The notes under the pieces are model-generated. The model did not search any database and had not been told where the DNA came from. It was given only the letters and a program-made list of their open reading frames with translations. A DNA stretch of 64,000 nucleotides from Candidatus Nitrospira nitrosa (lineage in GTDB: Bacteria > Nitrospirota > Nitrospiria > Nitrospirales > Nitrospiraceae), in NCBI RefSeq assembly GCF_001458735.1, contig NZ_CZQA01000001.1, positions 124,001-188,000 of the forward strand, in the 5' to 3' direction. Shown here in pieces: positions 28,288 through 37,825 of the stretch. Every line of letters starts with the position of its first letter. The stretch's first letter is position 1. The position numbers and the translations under genes are program-made.

Positions 28288-28494
28288 CTACTTGCCCTTC
28301 TTCGCGTACTTCTTCTTAAACCGCTCAACTCGCCCTTCCGTATCGACGATTTTCTGCGTTCCGGTGAAGAACGGATGGCAATTGGAGCAAATATCGACGC
28401 TGATATCACCGATAGTCGTACGGGTCTTAAACGAATTCCCACACGCGCAGTGAATTGTCGCCTCTCGATAGACTGGATGAATACCCTTCTGCAT
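28288..28494 (-). CDS. rpmE: 50S ribosomal protein L31, zinc-binding form
   Basis: 68-residue ribosomal protein starting [20 protein letters not shown]. The cysteines in CACGN and CSNCHPFF form the zinc site (C+ paralogue). The ATG at 28494 has AGGAG upstream. It lies between rho and a strong terminator, an arrangement common in bacteria. Confidence 0.96.
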   Translation of the reverse strand: MQKGIHPVYREATIHCACGNSFKTRTTIGDISVDICSNCHPFFTGTQKIVDTEGRVERFKKKYAKKGK

Positions 28495-28591
28495 GACCTG
28501 CGACTCCTTACCGAAAGAATGACTAACCATTTAAACTATATGCCAAGGCGTCACACTTTATCTGAAGACCGGACCAGATACAAGCGCATCC

Positions 28592-29863
28592 TTAACGATT
28601 CATGGACTGCAGAAACTCCTGGTTATTTTTGGTTCCGCCGATCTTATCCATGAGAAACTCCATCGCTTCCATCGTCCCCAATGGACTAAGGACCTTGCGC
28701 AGAATCCACATCTTGTTAAGTCGATCCTTGTCCACCAACAACTCTTCTTTTCTTGTCCCAGACTGACTGATATCAATCGCCGGGAAGAGTCGTTTGTCGG
28801 CCAGACGACGATCCAAATGCACTTCCATGTTGCCGGTCCCTTTGAATTCCTCAAAAATGACGTCATCCATACGGCTACCCGTATCAACCAACGCCGTCGC
28901 CATAATCGTCAAACTGCCACCATTCTCAATATTTCGAGCTGCGCCAAAGAAACGTTTCGGCCGCTGCAACGCATTGGAATCCAACCCACCTGAGAGCACC
29001 TTACCGCTCGGAGGCGCAATGGTATTGTAGGCCCGAGCAAGCCTCGTGATACTATCCAACAAGATAACGACGTCTTTCTTGTGTTCGACCAAACGCTTGG
29101 CTTTCTCTAGCACCATTTCGGCTACCTGCGCATGCCGCTGAGCGGGTTCATCGAACGTGGAGCTGATAACCTCAGCCTTGACCTGGCGCTGCCAATCAGT
29201 CACCTCTTCCGGTCGTTCATCAATCAAGAGCACGATCAGCGTCACTTCCTTGTGGTTTTTGAGGATCGCGCGAGCAATGGCCTGCAGCAACATCGTCTTC
29301 CCGGTACGAGGCGCGGCTACGATCAATCCACGTTGCCCCTTACCGATCGGAGTCGTCAGATCCATGACGCGAGTGCAGTATTCCTCTCGGTCAAATTCAA
29401 GATTGAGCCGTTCCTCTGGATACAATGGAGTTAGGTTGTCAAACAGGATCTTATCCCGTGCAACCTCAGGATCTTCGTAGTTAACCTTTTCCACCTTGAG
29501 CAACGCAAAATATCGTTCACTCTCTTTAGGGGGACGGATTTGACCCGAGACGATGTCACCGGTACGAAGATTAAACCGCCGAATCTGGGACGGAGAGATA
29601 TAAATATCGTCAGGCCCAGGGAGATAATTCGAATCGGGTGCCCGGAGAAAGCCGAACCCGTCAGGCAATGTTTCTAATACACCCTCTCCAAAGACCACCC
29701 CATTCTTTTCCGTTTGGGCCTGCAGGATCGCAAAAATGAGCTCCTGCTTTCTTAAGTTGGCAGCTCCTTCAATCTTCAGTTCTCTCGCCACATCATTCAG
29801 ATCGGCGATGGACTTCTGCTTCAGTTCGGCAAGATGCATTACTTCCCCCCTAGCTACTGACAT
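28592..29863 (-). CDS. rho: Transcription termination factor Rho
   Basis: RNA-dependent ATPase that ends transcripts. N-terminal Rho-N helix domain ([20 protein letters not shown]), cold-shock RNA-binding domain with [20 protein letters not shown], then the RecA-like ATPase with Walker A in [13 protein letters not shown] and Walker B in [15 protein letters not shown]. 423 residues from the ATG at 29863; an ATG eight codons later also has a good ribosome site (GGGGGGAAG). A consensus promoter lies about 310 bases upstream. Confidence 0.97.
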   Translation of the reverse strand: MSVARGEVMHLAELKQKSIADLNDVARELKIEGAANLRKQELIFAILQAQTEKNGVVFGEGVLETLPDGFGFLRAPDSNYLPGPDDIYISPSQIRRFNLRTGDIVSGQIRPPKESERYFALLKVEKVNYEDPEVARDKILFDNLTPLYPEERLNLEFDREEYCTRVMDLTTPIGKGQRGLIVAAPRTGKTMLLQAIARAILKNHKEVTLIVLLIDERPEEVTDWQRQVKAEVISSTFDEPAQRHAQVAEMVLEKAKRLVEHKKDVVILLDSITRLARAYNTIAPPSGKVLSGGLDSNALQRPKRFFGAARNIENGGSLTIMATALVDTGSRMDDVIFEEFKGTGNMEVHLDRRLADKRLFPAIDISQSGTRKEELLVDKDRLNKMWILRKVLSPLGTMEAMEFLMDKIGGTKNNQEFLQSMNR

Positions 29864-30180
29864 ACGACTCCTCTCGAGCCTTAGCTCGGTTATCGTTTAA
29901 TGGAAAAATTCGCGCAACCTGATTTGGGCCATGCAAACGTGTTTTTGTCTTTGTGTAATCTGCCTGGGTCTTGAGTCTGTCTTGGGTGGAAAACTTGGGG
30001 AAGTCGGCTCGCTACTCGTGATGGAAGAATACCGTTGCTCTCATGCAATACAAATCAGACGTTGTTATTCATTGTACAGCTGAACTCCACCACACCGAAC
30101 ACCGCTTAGGATTTAAATCGAGACAGGTTCCAGAATTGAATTATTCGATGGAGAGAATCAGCTCAACCAAAATGCTAGTC
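29864..30180 (-). other. Long 5' leader of rho
   Basis: From the consensus promoter to the rho start about 310 untranslated bases would be made. I see no conserved riboswitch in it. Long leaders allow Rho to limit its own synthesis in other bacteria; that is inference here. There is no supported gene in 29864-30296. Confidence 0.55.
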
Positions 30181-30182
30181 AG

Positions 30183-30211
30183 ATCATACCTATGCACCCT
30201 CTACTTGTCAA
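30183..30211 (-). promoter_or_regulatory. Consensus sigma-70 promoter of rho
   Basis: Minus strand TTGACA (30211-30206), exactly 17 bases, TATGAT (30188-30183). Eleven of twelve consensus positions match. Confidence 0.85.
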
Positions 30212-30296
30212 CTGGCGTCTAGATTTTTTTGCCGGATGCGCACGTCAACATTTTTCAAAAGGCCGTTCGCCCTAGGTTGTTCATAAGATCAGAAGT

Positions 30297-30746
30297 ATGC
30301 TACACAGAAATTACGACTACCTTATGGCACATGGAGAAAACGAGATAACTCCGGAGCGGGTCTTCTCCCTCTCAGAGGCGAACCACCTGATCCCTCAACT
30401 ACAGAAGCACCTCTCGACTGTTCAAGAAGGGAAAGAGGTGCTCGTAAGAACCAGAGAGGAAGTGAGCAGGGCTTCTGCCAACGCGGTCTTTGGAGGCGGC
30501 ACAGCGGTAGGGAGACCGTATGTAAAAAGCCTCCTGGACATCAGCACCCATCTCCAAGCCATCCATGAGCTAGGCGTCGTTGTAAAGGACATTGACCTAG
30601 GGCTCTGCGACTTCCCACATATTCGGGAGGGCCGAGTCGTCTATCTGTGCTGGAAACTTGGTGAAAAAGAAGTCCGCTGGTGGCACGAGGTTACCAACGG
30701 CTATAAAGATCGTCGTCCCATCGAAGAAGATCCGTCCGAAATCTAA
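30297..30746 (+). CDS. DUF2203 family protein
   Basis: Recognised by the family pattern: FSLSEANHLIPQLQKHL at the start, a helical middle, then VVVKDIDLGLCDFPHIREGR with VVYLCWKLGEKEVRWWHE and the end GYKDRRP. 149 residues from the ATG at 30297; an in-frame ATG at 30324 gives a start closer to the family norm. Function unknown; members are small cytosolic helical proteins. It starts opposite rho and may form a unit with the YciI gene after it. Confidence 0.85.
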   Translation: MLHRNYDYLMAHGENEITPERVFSLSEANHLIPQLQKHLSTVQEGKEVLVRTREEVSRASANAVFGGGTAVGRPYVKSLLDISTHLQAIHELGVVVKDIDLGLCDFPHIREGRVVYLCWKLGEKEVRWWHEVTNGYKDRRPIEEDPSEI

Positions 30747-30771
30747 AATCCTTTATGTCCTCCTGATCATT

Positions 30772-31053
30772 ATGAAATTCGTCATCATTGGGTATGATGG
30801 GCCGGACGGAGAAGCAAAACGGAAAGTGCATCGTGCCGTCCATCTCCTCAATCTCGAACAGCTTGATAAACAAGGGCGTGTGATCCTCGCTGGGCCTCTG
30901 GCCGATAAGACGGGAAGCTTACTCGTCTTAGAATTTGACTCGAGGGAGGATGCTGAGGAATTCGCGCGACAGGATCCCTATACCATTCACGGCGTGTTCG
31001 AACGCGTTGAAATTCATCCATTTACGCAGATTTTCCCAACTCCGCAGGAATAA
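30772..31053 (+). CDS. YciI-like protein
   Basis: 93 residues of ferredoxin-like fold: MKFVIIGYDGPDGEAKRKVH, then the GRVILAGPLADKTGSLLVLE block and a C-terminal DPYTIHGVFERVEIHPF with the conserved DP and His of the family. Enzymatic role is unproven for most members; some are dehalogenase-like or muconolactone-isomerase-like. It lies 25 bases after the DUF2203 gene. Confidence 0.88.
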   Translation: MKFVIIGYDGPDGEAKRKVHRAVHLLNLEQLDKQGRVILAGPLADKTGSLLVLEFDSREDAEEFARQDPYTIHGVFERVEIHPFTQIFPTPQE

Positions 31054-31146
31054 TTCTCCTTAGCAGGATACTTCCCCCAATTGCCCCCCTGCCTTCCCCT
31101 TTTGGGTGCATTGTCTGGTTGCACGGTCAAGCTATATAGTTTGCGC

Positions 31147-32472
31147 ATGAATTTCCTTCGGTTATGGAACCTAGCTTCCCTCATCACCATCCTCCTACTA
31201 GCGTGGCCCCATCCCGCATCCGCCTTGGAAACCGCTGTCGTAGCCGAAGCACATTATGTGATGGGAGATAGCGACACCCTTGCTGCAGCAGAGGAGCGGG
31301 TACTCCAACGGGCCCAACGTAAGGCAGTGGAGGAAGCTGGGCTGTATATCGAATCTACTTTCCTAGATAGAGAAAAAACCGAAGCCGGCGGGAGCGTCCA
31401 GATAAGCTCGTTGGAGATTCGAACCATCGCCGGGGCGATCACAAAAACTGAAATTCTTGAGTCTCGTCGCACCTTCGTAAATGATCGCCCTAATTTGTAC
31501 GTCAGGATCCGCGCAATCATCGATCTGGACAGCCTACAGGCAGCGGTTCAAAAATGGCATTTGGAACAGCGACTTACGGAACATTATCGTCGCCTTCAAA
31601 AAGAGAACGCCTCTCTCAAGACCCAGATTGAAACTCTCAGAGCCTTACCATCGGGGGTGCGAACCCTCACGGTCCAACCGGTCAGCCATAACACTAGACC
31701 TCAAGCGCAAGCTCGAACCTTTCTCAAGAAAGCGATGACGATTCAAGACCTCCCTCTGAAACTCGAGTTGACCTCGCGAGCAGCTGCGCTAGACCCTAAA
31801 TTTGTCGATCCGCTTATCCTGCGCGGTCAGACCTACCTGAGCCTCGCATCTGTTGCCCATTCGAACAAGAGAAGGCTAAGCGAATATTCAGAGTATGTCG
31901 ACAGTGCCCGAATGGATTTTGACCGTGCACTCCGTATCGACCCCCACAACATCTGGGCCCTTCTTGGAGAAGGTGATGTCTATACCTGGCTGAATCGACC
32001 CCAGGAAGCCATACCGGTATTTGAGCAAGCACTGGAATTGGCCCCTTTCTTTGATCTTGCACGGCTCCGGCTGATCACCCTGTATACTGCTGAGGCCAAA
32101 AAACTAGTAGCTCTTAGACAATGGTCCCTCGCCCTTTCTGTCTTACAAAAATGCCTCCTACCCCACCTACACGAGAGCTGGATTCCCTACCAAAAGGAAT
32201 CATATCTTCTCAGAAGCACAATCTATCAACAGTTGAAGCAACCAATCCTTGCAATCGAGGACCTCAGTACCATCCTCAGGGTTGACCCATCTGATAAACA
32301 GGCCTTGGAGGCAAGGGCGCAACTCTACCAAGATGCGATGCTGGGACATTCTGCTAAAAATGACCTCTCACAGGCCTGCAAACTTGGATCAATCATGGCC
32401 TGCAATCAACTTCCTATAGACAACATTTCTGAAGCGAATCATTCTTCACTCTCTAGGAGTGCAGCACCTTAG
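31147..32472 (+). CDS. Secreted tetratricopeptide-repeat protein
   Basis: 441 residues from the ATG at 31147 (MNFLRLWNLASLITILLLAW, then an Ala-rich cleavage region near HPASALE). The N-terminal third (about 30-150) is a domain with ERVLQRAQRKAVEEAGLYIE, a pattern seen in periplasmic proteins. A short coiled coil follows (EHYRRLQKENASLKTQIETL). TPR units occupy about 195-400, with DFDRALRIDPHNIWALLGEG, AIPVFEQALELAP and IEDLSTILRVDPSDKQALEA. It probably acts as an envelope scaffold. A 60-residue upstream extension in frame has no ribosome site. Confidence 0.82.
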   Translation: MNFLRLWNLASLITILLLAWPHPASALETAVVAEAHYVMGDSDTLAAAEERVLQRAQRKAVEEAGLYIESTFLDREKTEAGGSVQISSLEIRTIAGAITKTEILESRRTFVNDRPNLYVRIRAIIDLDSLQAAVQKWHLEQRLTEHYRRLQKENASLKTQIETLRALPSGVRTLTVQPVSHNTRPQAQARTFLKKAMTIQDLPLKLELTSRAAALDPKFVDPLILRGQTYLSLASVAHSNKRRLSEYSEYVDSARMDFDRALRIDPHNIWALLGEGDVYTWLNRPQEAIPVFEQALELAPFFDLARLRLITLYTAEAKKLVALRQWSLALSVLQKCLLPHLHESWIPYQKESYLLRSTIYQQLKQPILAIEDLSTILRVDPSDKQALEARAQLYQDAMLGHSAKNDLSQACKLGSIMACNQLPIDNISEANHSSLSRSAAP

Positions 32473-32740
32473 CACTCTCGCTGAACCTGCGTTGACAATC
32501 TAAACAATCGACACCTATAATGAATCGCCCTCGCTAATGTATGTGCCTTCCAAAGTTATGACTTAATGGGCAAAGGGCCTAAGTTATATAACCAACTAGT
32601 GCCCCGAAAGTTCCTTCGTGTGGGGCTTCTGCGGTCTTGCAGAGGGTGAGGAAAGAGCTTAAAGTACTCAAGCGAACCACGTGCGTAAAAAGTGATATTT
32701 CTTCCATAAACCTTTATTTTTATTCGGAGTGTAGGTTGCG

Positions 32741-33376
32741 ATGAGTGACTATCGTGTGCTCCCAGGCCCCGAACACTTTCTTCCCCCGGCTGCAGCAAGT
32801 ATGGGAATTCGCTTGCCCAATCCAGGAGAAGCTCATATCAATGGTGTCATCACTTCAGAAGATAAGGCCTATGAAGAGGCTGCTCGCCAATTTTTGATGG
32901 CGAAGGTTCCAACTATCTTCCCAGGGCCACTCGTTCTCTGGGCATGGAATGAGAAGGCTGCGAAGAAAGCCACAGCTGTTCGTCATCTCTTCAATACTCT
33001 GAAGGAATGCGTGCAGCCTGAGCAAAAACCGATGCTGATTCCTATGCCCGACTATCGTCCCAAATATCCCAAAATCAATCCAGAGGTTGAGATCAACCCG
33101 AATCACCCGAATTTAACAATCTGGCATAATAAAATTGATTGTTGCATGTTCATTGGCGTCCATTGCCACCAGGCCAATCTATCACTGAAGATCATTCGTG
33201 GTGGTACCTCTTGCTATACCGTTGCCATGTGTGCCCAGGCAGGTCATGAAGACGCAATGCTTTCATTCCGTGATGCCTCGGTCGAGAAGATTATGAGATT
33301 GGCCGATACTGTAAAACGATTGAAAGGGACGGTCCAACCACGGCTGACATCAGCCAAGAATGGGGCTTCAAGTTAA
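32741..33376 (+). CDS. 2-oxoacid:ferredoxin oxidoreductase, epsilon-type subunit
   Basis: 211 residues, the accessory subunit found only in five-subunit enzymes such as those of Hydrogenobacter. It has a Cys-rich middle (NKIDCCMFIGVHCHQANLSL, SCYTVAMCAQAG) and a helical end. By itself I recognise it mainly from its place in front of the alpha, beta, gamma and delta genes. AGG and GGAG lie upstream of the ATG. The 268-base gap before it probably holds the promoter, but no convincing -35/-10 pair was found. Confidence 0.75.
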   Translation: MSDYRVLPGPEHFLPPAAASMGIRLPNPGEAHINGVITSEDKAYEEAARQFLMAKVPTIFPGPLVLWAWNEKAAKKATAVRHLFNTLKECVQPEQKPMLIPMPDYRPKYPKINPEVEINPNHPNLTIWHNKIDCCMFIGVHCHQANLSLKIIRGGTSCYTVAMCAQAGHEDAMLSFRDASVEKIMRLADTVKRLKGTVQPRLTSAKNGASS

Positions 33377-33416
33377 CTACTTGCCCCCGTGAGCGTATGA
33401 CAAGGAGGCTGAACTT

Positions 33417-34628
33417 ATGGCAGATACACACTCAATAATTGGCACCAAGAATAAAAAAGGCCAGACCTATACCGATACCTGGAAAATGATGAACGAGGCG
33501 CCGCGGACGCCTTCCTTCTATACAGGCAGCGAAGTCATCAAAGAAGCCATCCGTCGGGCAAGCTGCGATGTCATGATCGCCTACCCAATCACCCCACAGA
33601 GTGAAGCCGCCGCATTAATCGGTGAATTATTCGCCGAAGGCTATATCGGAGACTACTTCCGCGGAGAGAGCGAGTTTGCCGTGATGTCGCAATGTGCAGG
33701 AGCTGCATTCGGTGGAGCCCGCGTGTTTACAACGACAGCAGGCCCTGGCACCATGCGCGCCATGGAAAATTTTCCGATGTGGTCCGGCGCCAGGTTGCCT
33801 ATTCAAATGATTGTGACGTGTCGGGGGATCAACTCACCCCTGTCAATTCAACCGGATACGCTCGAAATTGCGTATCTGCTGAATACTGGCATGTTGGTAT
33901 GGCATGCGGAGACGGCTCAAGACTTTTTTGATTGGATCCTGAAGGGATACATCGTGTCTGAAGAGCCCGATGTCCACCTCCCACTCGCGCTATGTTGTGA
34001 CGGATTTTTTGTGACGCATACAAAGGATGTGGTGAACCTCACACCTCCCGACATGTGCCTTCCACCATATGACCCTTATCGATCACCTGTACCATGTATG
34101 GATATGGAATGTCCTCCCGTGCGCATGATGCGCGATCCGTTCGTAATGAAGAGCAACTACATCAGCTACGCAACACATGCTAGCTGGCAGCAAGAGATCT
34201 GGGCCGCAGTTGAACGCTCACGTAAACACACGATCCATTGGTTGAATGGCCTGGTCGATACAGAGAATACGGACGCGGACATCGTAATCGTGGCTTCAGG
34301 CACCGCTGTTTCGCAAGGCCGTGAAGCAATCCGCATGCTGGAAGACGAAGGCGTGCGATGCGGCCTGGTAAAGGTGAAGGCCCTACGCCCGTGGCCTGAG
34401 GAAGAGATTCGACAGGCCACCAAGAATGCAAAACACATCTTTGTACCGGAATTCAATGTGACCGGCTGGCTGGCCAAAGAAATTCGCGCTACGGTTCCAA
34501 ACTCCCAGCGTGTCCATGCTGGCCCTCACGTCTGTGGCGGAATGACCATGCCGCCAGAAATTATCGTATCGGAAATCAAGACCGCCCTAGGGATGAAAAC
34601 ATTCTCCATGGCTGGTCGTGGAAGCTGA
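33417..34628 (+). CDS. 2-oxoacid:ferredoxin oxidoreductase, alpha subunit
   Basis: Pyrimidine-binding and domain II-III chain of the enzyme that reductively carboxylates acetyl-CoA or succinyl-CoA with reduced ferredoxin. Seen: SEVIKEAIRRASCDVMIAYP followed by ITPQSEAAALIGELFAEG, GESEFAVMSQCAGAAFGGAR, TTAGPGTMRAMENFPMWSGA, then a transketolase-C-like end with DIVIVASGTAVSQGREAIRM and VKVKALRPWPEEEI. 403 residues. AGGAGG eight bases before the ATG. Whether the substrate is pyruvate or 2-oxoglutarate cannot be told from these motifs. Confidence 0.93.
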   Translation: MADTHSIIGTKNKKGQTYTDTWKMMNEAPRTPSFYTGSEVIKEAIRRASCDVMIAYPITPQSEAAALIGELFAEGYIGDYFRGESEFAVMSQCAGAAFGGARVFTTTAGPGTMRAMENFPMWSGARLPIQMIVTCRGINSPLSIQPDTLEIAYLLNTGMLVWHAETAQDFFDWILKGYIVSEEPDVHLPLALCCDGFFVTHTKDVVNLTPPDMCLPPYDPYRSPVPCMDMECPPVRMMRDPFVMKSNYISYATHASWQQEIWAAVERSRKHTIHWLNGLVDTENTDADIVIVASGTAVSQGREAIRMLEDEGVRCGLVKVKALRPWPEEEIRQATKNAKHIFVPEFNVTGWLAKEIRATVPNSQRVHAGPHVCGGMTMPPEIIVSEIKTALGMKTFSMAGRGS

Positions 34629-34681
34629 GACTCGCGGAATTCGAACCTGTGCGCCTTAATAAGCGATACTGAGGAGGATAT

Positions 34682-35590
34682 ATGAGCAAAGAGCGTATAC
34701 AAATTTCCGAGGCCCTGTACGATATTATGCCGTCGGACTATCAAGATCTTGTGAAGAGTGCGACCTACGGCAAAGAAGATCGTGGCTGGAAAGATATTGG
34801 AACCTCAAAAGAGCTGATTGAACAGCACTCGCTATGTGCTGGCTGTCCGGAATCAATGGCCTTCCGATACATCTTAGCTTCACTGCCGAACCCGGAAGAT
34901 ACGGTCATGGTCGGATCAACCGGCTGTACCAGTTTGGTCTTCCCGATGGTTGCCGTTCATAACATCCATTCCCTGTTCGGCAATCAGAATGCAGTCGCAT
35001 CCGGTCTGAAGCGTGCGCTGAGCGTCAGATTCCCTGGCAGAGTGAAGGATGTCGTCGTCCTTGCTGGTGACGGAGCTACGGTCGACATCGGTTTGGATAT
35101 GACATTGCAGGCCTGGTTCCGGCAGGAAAAGTTCACCACCATCTGCTTCGACAACGAACTTTACGCCAATACTGGTGGTCAGGAAAGCGGACTCATGCAA
35201 AAGGGATTCGTCGCAAAGATGGCACCAGTTGGCAAGTTATTTGATAAGGTACGGCTGCCCGAGATCGCCCGCGAGTCCGGCTGCCATTATGTCGTCAATT
35301 GCACGGTCAGCAAGCCATCGCTCGTCGAAAAAGTCATTCGAAATGCAGTGCATGTGGCCCGAGAAATCGGCCCAACCTATCTCCAGCTTTATACGCCATG
35401 CATTCTTGAAATTGGCAAGAACAGCATGGAGGGGTTGCAGGAAATGCGCGACTCGGAAAAGCCAACTGAACGGTTCGCTTACAAGGAATATATCAGCGAA
35501 CCAGCCAAACAATTGCTTGCAGAATTGGCAGCAAAGGATAAAGAGCGGAAAGCCGCCGCCAAGCAGCTGGCAGGGCAGGCATCCGCATAG
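34682..35590 (+). CDS. 2-oxoacid:ferredoxin oxidoreductase, beta subunit
   Basis: Thiamine-diphosphate-binding chain. The motif GDGATVDIGLDMTLQAWFRQ runs to NELYANTGGQESG. Cysteines in LCAGCPES, STGCTSL and VVNCTV could hold the proximal [4Fe-4S] cluster. 302 residues. GAGGAGG precedes the ATG. The alpha-to-beta gap is about 50 bases. With the alpha chain it forms the catalytic core. Confidence 0.94.
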   Translation: MSKERIQISEALYDIMPSDYQDLVKSATYGKEDRGWKDIGTSKELIEQHSLCAGCPESMAFRYILASLPNPEDTVMVGSTGCTSLVFPMVAVHNIHSLFGNQNAVASGLKRALSVRFPGRVKDVVVLAGDGATVDIGLDMTLQAWFRQEKFTTICFDNELYANTGGQESGLMQKGFVAKMAPVGKLFDKVRLPEIARESGCHYVVNCTVSKPSLVEKVIRNAVHVAREIGPTYLQLYTPCILEIGKNSMEGLQEMRDSEKPTERFAYKEYISEPAKQLLAELAAKDKERKAAAKQLAGQASA

Positions 35591-35608
35591 TTTAGACCGG
35601 AGGCAGAC

Positions 35609-36316
35609 ATGATTAAAAGGCGATTGAATATCCGGATGTCAGGCTTGGGCGGACAGGGTGCGGTTACCGCAGCACATGTCTTGGCCATGGCTGCCAACCG
35701 AGACGGTAAGTTCTCCATCTCCAACCCGTTTTTCGGCGCCGAGAAACGCATGGCTCCGGCAGAGAGCTATTGCCGTATTGGCATTGAGAGAATCTATGAT
35801 CGTGGTGAATTAGTATTTCCTGATGTCATCCAGGTTTTCCATCCTCAAGTCATTACCATGGGAAAAAGCTACACCATGCCGTTTTACTCAGGTGTAAAGG
35901 AAGGCGGGGTCGTCATTATCAATTCTGCACAGCCGTTACTATCCAATGAGGATGTGGATCGGCTGAAGGATTTGAACGTCGCCGTGTTTTATATCGCTGG
36001 TACCGAGTTGGCGATTGAGGTGGCTGGAACCGAGCTGTCGACGAATATGGCGATGATCGGTTCTGTCTCAGGCATTACGAAATGTGTCTCAATGGAGTCC
36101 CTCGACGGTGCGCTTCAGGAGCGGTTCGGAAAGAAATTTGTGGCCTCCGGAGGAACTGCCTCCTTAGACGAAGCCATCAAGAAGAAGTTTGCCAAGAAGG
36201 AAATGCTGTTAGCCAAGAACTTGGCTACAGTTAAAGCAGCCTATGAAATCGCCAGTGAATGGGCTGACAAGAACAAGATCGAGCTGCGAGTCGGCGATCC
36301 GGCCGTTGCAGCGTAA
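35609..36316 (+). CDS. 2-oxoacid:ferredoxin oxidoreductase, gamma subunit
   Basis: 235 residues. CoA-binding domain of the enzyme: the nucleotide-like loop MSGLGGQGAVTAAHVLAMAA near residue 10, FFGAEKRMAPAESYCRIG and DVIQVFHPQVI follow, all family landmarks (POR_gamma). It starts 18 bases after the beta stop with GGAGG upstream. Confidence 0.93.
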   Translation: MIKRRLNIRMSGLGGQGAVTAAHVLAMAANRDGKFSISNPFFGAEKRMAPAESYCRIGIERIYDRGELVFPDVIQVFHPQVITMGKSYTMPFYSGVKEGGVVIINSAQPLLSNEDVDRLKDLNVAVFYIAGTELAIEVAGTELSTNMAMIGSVSGITKCVSMESLDGALQERFGKKFVASGGTASLDEAIKKKFAKKEMLLAKNLATVKAAYEIASEWADKNKIELRVGDPAVAA

Positions 36317-36334
36317 AAGAAGGAATCACATTGC

Positions 36335-36613
36335 ATGTATAACGTCGCGCAAGTCATCGATGAAAAATGCACAGCGAAGAAGGGTTGCCGGCTGTGTATC
36401 ATGTACTGTCCTGAAGCGAACTGTCTGGACTTAAACACCGAGAAGATGGTGGCGGAAGTCCTCATAGACCGTTGTAAAGGCTGTGAACTCTGCGTCATCG
36501 TATGTGATGCAGCCAAACACTTCGCCATCACTATGCAGGCCGTCAGTGCCACAGGCCAACTGATGGTCCAAAAAGGTGAATCTGCAGCGTTGGGACAAGC
36601 CTACCAGGGCTGA
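36335..36613 (+). CDS. 2-oxoacid:ferredoxin oxidoreductase, delta (ferredoxin-like) subunit
   Basis: 92 residues with two [4Fe-4S] motifs: CTAKKGCRLCIMYC (first spacing five rather than two) and CKGCELCVIVC. It passes electrons between ferredoxin and the beta-subunit cluster. The longer first Cys spacing is also known from related delta chains. Last gene of the operon; a strong terminator follows. Confidence 0.93.
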   Translation: MYNVAQVIDEKCTAKKGCRLCIMYCPEANCLDLNTEKMVAEVLIDRCKGCELCVIVCDAAKHFAITMQAVSATGQLMVQKGESAALGQAYQG

Positions 36614-36633
36614 ACGATATTGGGTTGAATTCG

Positions 36634-36668
36634 AAAACCCCATAGCGCGGACGCTATGGGGTTTTTTG
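36634..36668 (+). terminator. Terminator after the oxidoreductase operon
   Basis: AAACCCCATAGCG, CGGA loop, CGCTATGGGGTTTT: perfect 12-base stem ending in a T run. Confidence 0.95.
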
Positions 36669-36691
36669 TTGGCGGCCAGTAAGGTACCTAC

Positions 36692-36961
36692 ATGGAACAT
36701 GAAGATAACGTAATCAACGAACTCCTGAGAGAGATTGCCGGATTGATTAATGAGTACCCTCGAGCCATTGAGCGTCGCGCAGCAGTAATTGATGCCACAG
36801 GTAAAGACCCCGATCTTGTCGAAAAGCTAGTTAAGGCAGCTGATACCATGCGAGACAGTGGAAATCTCTACCTCACCTGGGCGAAACACTATGCGGCATT
36901 GGCAGAGGGCAACACAGATGCCTCCTCGGATGAAGACGAGACCGAGGACTTTGACATTTAA
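36692..36961 (+). CDS. Small acidic helical protein, unknown
   Basis: 89 residues, all-alpha pattern: NVINELLREIAGLINEYPRA, then LVEKLVKAADTMRDSGNLYL and an acidic tail DASSDEDETEDFDI. No family recognised. It lies between the oxidoreductase terminator and tRNA-Asn, with a weak ribosome site. The coding frame is open without rare gaps and ends just before the tRNA promoter region. Confidence 0.6.
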   Translation: MEHEDNVINELLREIAGLINEYPRAIERRAAVIDATGKDPDLVEKLVKAADTMRDSGNLYLTWAKHYAALAEGNTDASSDEDETEDFDI

Positions 36962-37024
36962 AAAATCTCCCTATTCTACAAAAAGTTTTGCTAAAATACG
37001 CCTCTCATTGAATGACACTTCTGT

Positions 37025-37100
37025 TCCCCGGTAGCTCAGTTGGTAGAGCAGCCGGCTGTTAACCGGCTGGTCGCAGGTTCGAGTCCTGCCCGGGGAGCCA
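37025..37100 (+). tRNA. tRNA-Asn (GTT)
   Basis: 76 bases with encoded CCA. Acceptor TCCCCGG/CCGGGGA, D arm GTAGCTCAGTTGGTAGAGC, anticodon loop CTGTTAA, T arm GCAGGTTCGAGTCCTGC. A -10-like TAAAAT lies at 36992-36997. Confidence 0.97.
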
Positions 37101-37198
37101 ACGTCTCCTTTTTACTATAAACTGTCAGGCAAGTTGCCCCCCAGTCTTCAGAATAACGTCAGATCTTTCTGTTCTTCTTTCGCTTCATTGAAATCCCA

Positions 37199-37825
37199 TT
37201 AACCGGGTATTCGTCTCGCAGTTACGCCACTCTTCAGGACAATCTCGCAGATGTGATCCAAACGTTCAATGTGCTCATACGCACCCCAGGGATCCATGGC
37301 AACGGCACAGACTCCATGATTGGCCTGTCCTACAATGTCAAACTCAAGCGTCCCATCTTTCCGCACCCCTATACACTCCCCCGTTGTATCGGCCAACTCA
37401 CGCGACAAGGCCGGCAAGGCAGGAACGGTACGACCTACCCGCGTATAGCGTGAGATCTCTGGAAACTCTTTACTGATGTCTTGCAAGTCAAATCCGGCAT
37501 AGATCGCCGCCACTACATGCGTTGCATGCACATGGACTACGGTTCGTGTTCGCTTCGAATCCCGCTGTAGGTTCCAATGCATCCAGAGCTCACCGGATGG
37601 CTTCTGTTGATCGTTGATTTTTGGTATGCGTAGACCGGTCTTAGGATCAGTGACAATCTCTAATCGAACGACATGTTCAGGATGGACGATCGTCTTGCGC
37701 CAACCGGATGGAGTGATGTACAAGTACCGGCCTTCTCGCTTTTTCATGCTGATATTGCCGTCTCTAGTGGTAATCCACCCTCTCTCATAACAACGCCTCA
37801 TAACATCCCCTATAGCCGTCAGCAT
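37199..37825 (-). CDS. Class II aldolase/adducin family protein
   Basis: 208 residues. Zinc-binding histidines in VVHVHATHVVAAIYAG and the third in QANHGVCAV; the substrate-phosphate loop is near TTRDGNISMKKREGRYLYIT and PSGWRK. Family members include fuculose-1-phosphate and methylthioribulose-1-phosphate enzymes; the substrate here is not clear. The ATG at 37825 is chosen because GGAGGG lies just before it. Confidence 0.85.
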   Translation of the reverse strand: MLTAIGDVMRRCYERGWITTRDGNISMKKREGRYLYITPSGWRKTIVHPEHVVRLEIVTDPKTGLRIPKINDQQKPSGELWMHWNLQRDSKRTRTVVHVHATHVVAAIYAGFDLQDISKEFPEISRYTRVGRTVPALPALSRELADTTGECIGVRKDGTLEFDIVGQANHGVCAVAMDPWGAYEHIERLDHICEIVLKSGVTARRIPG

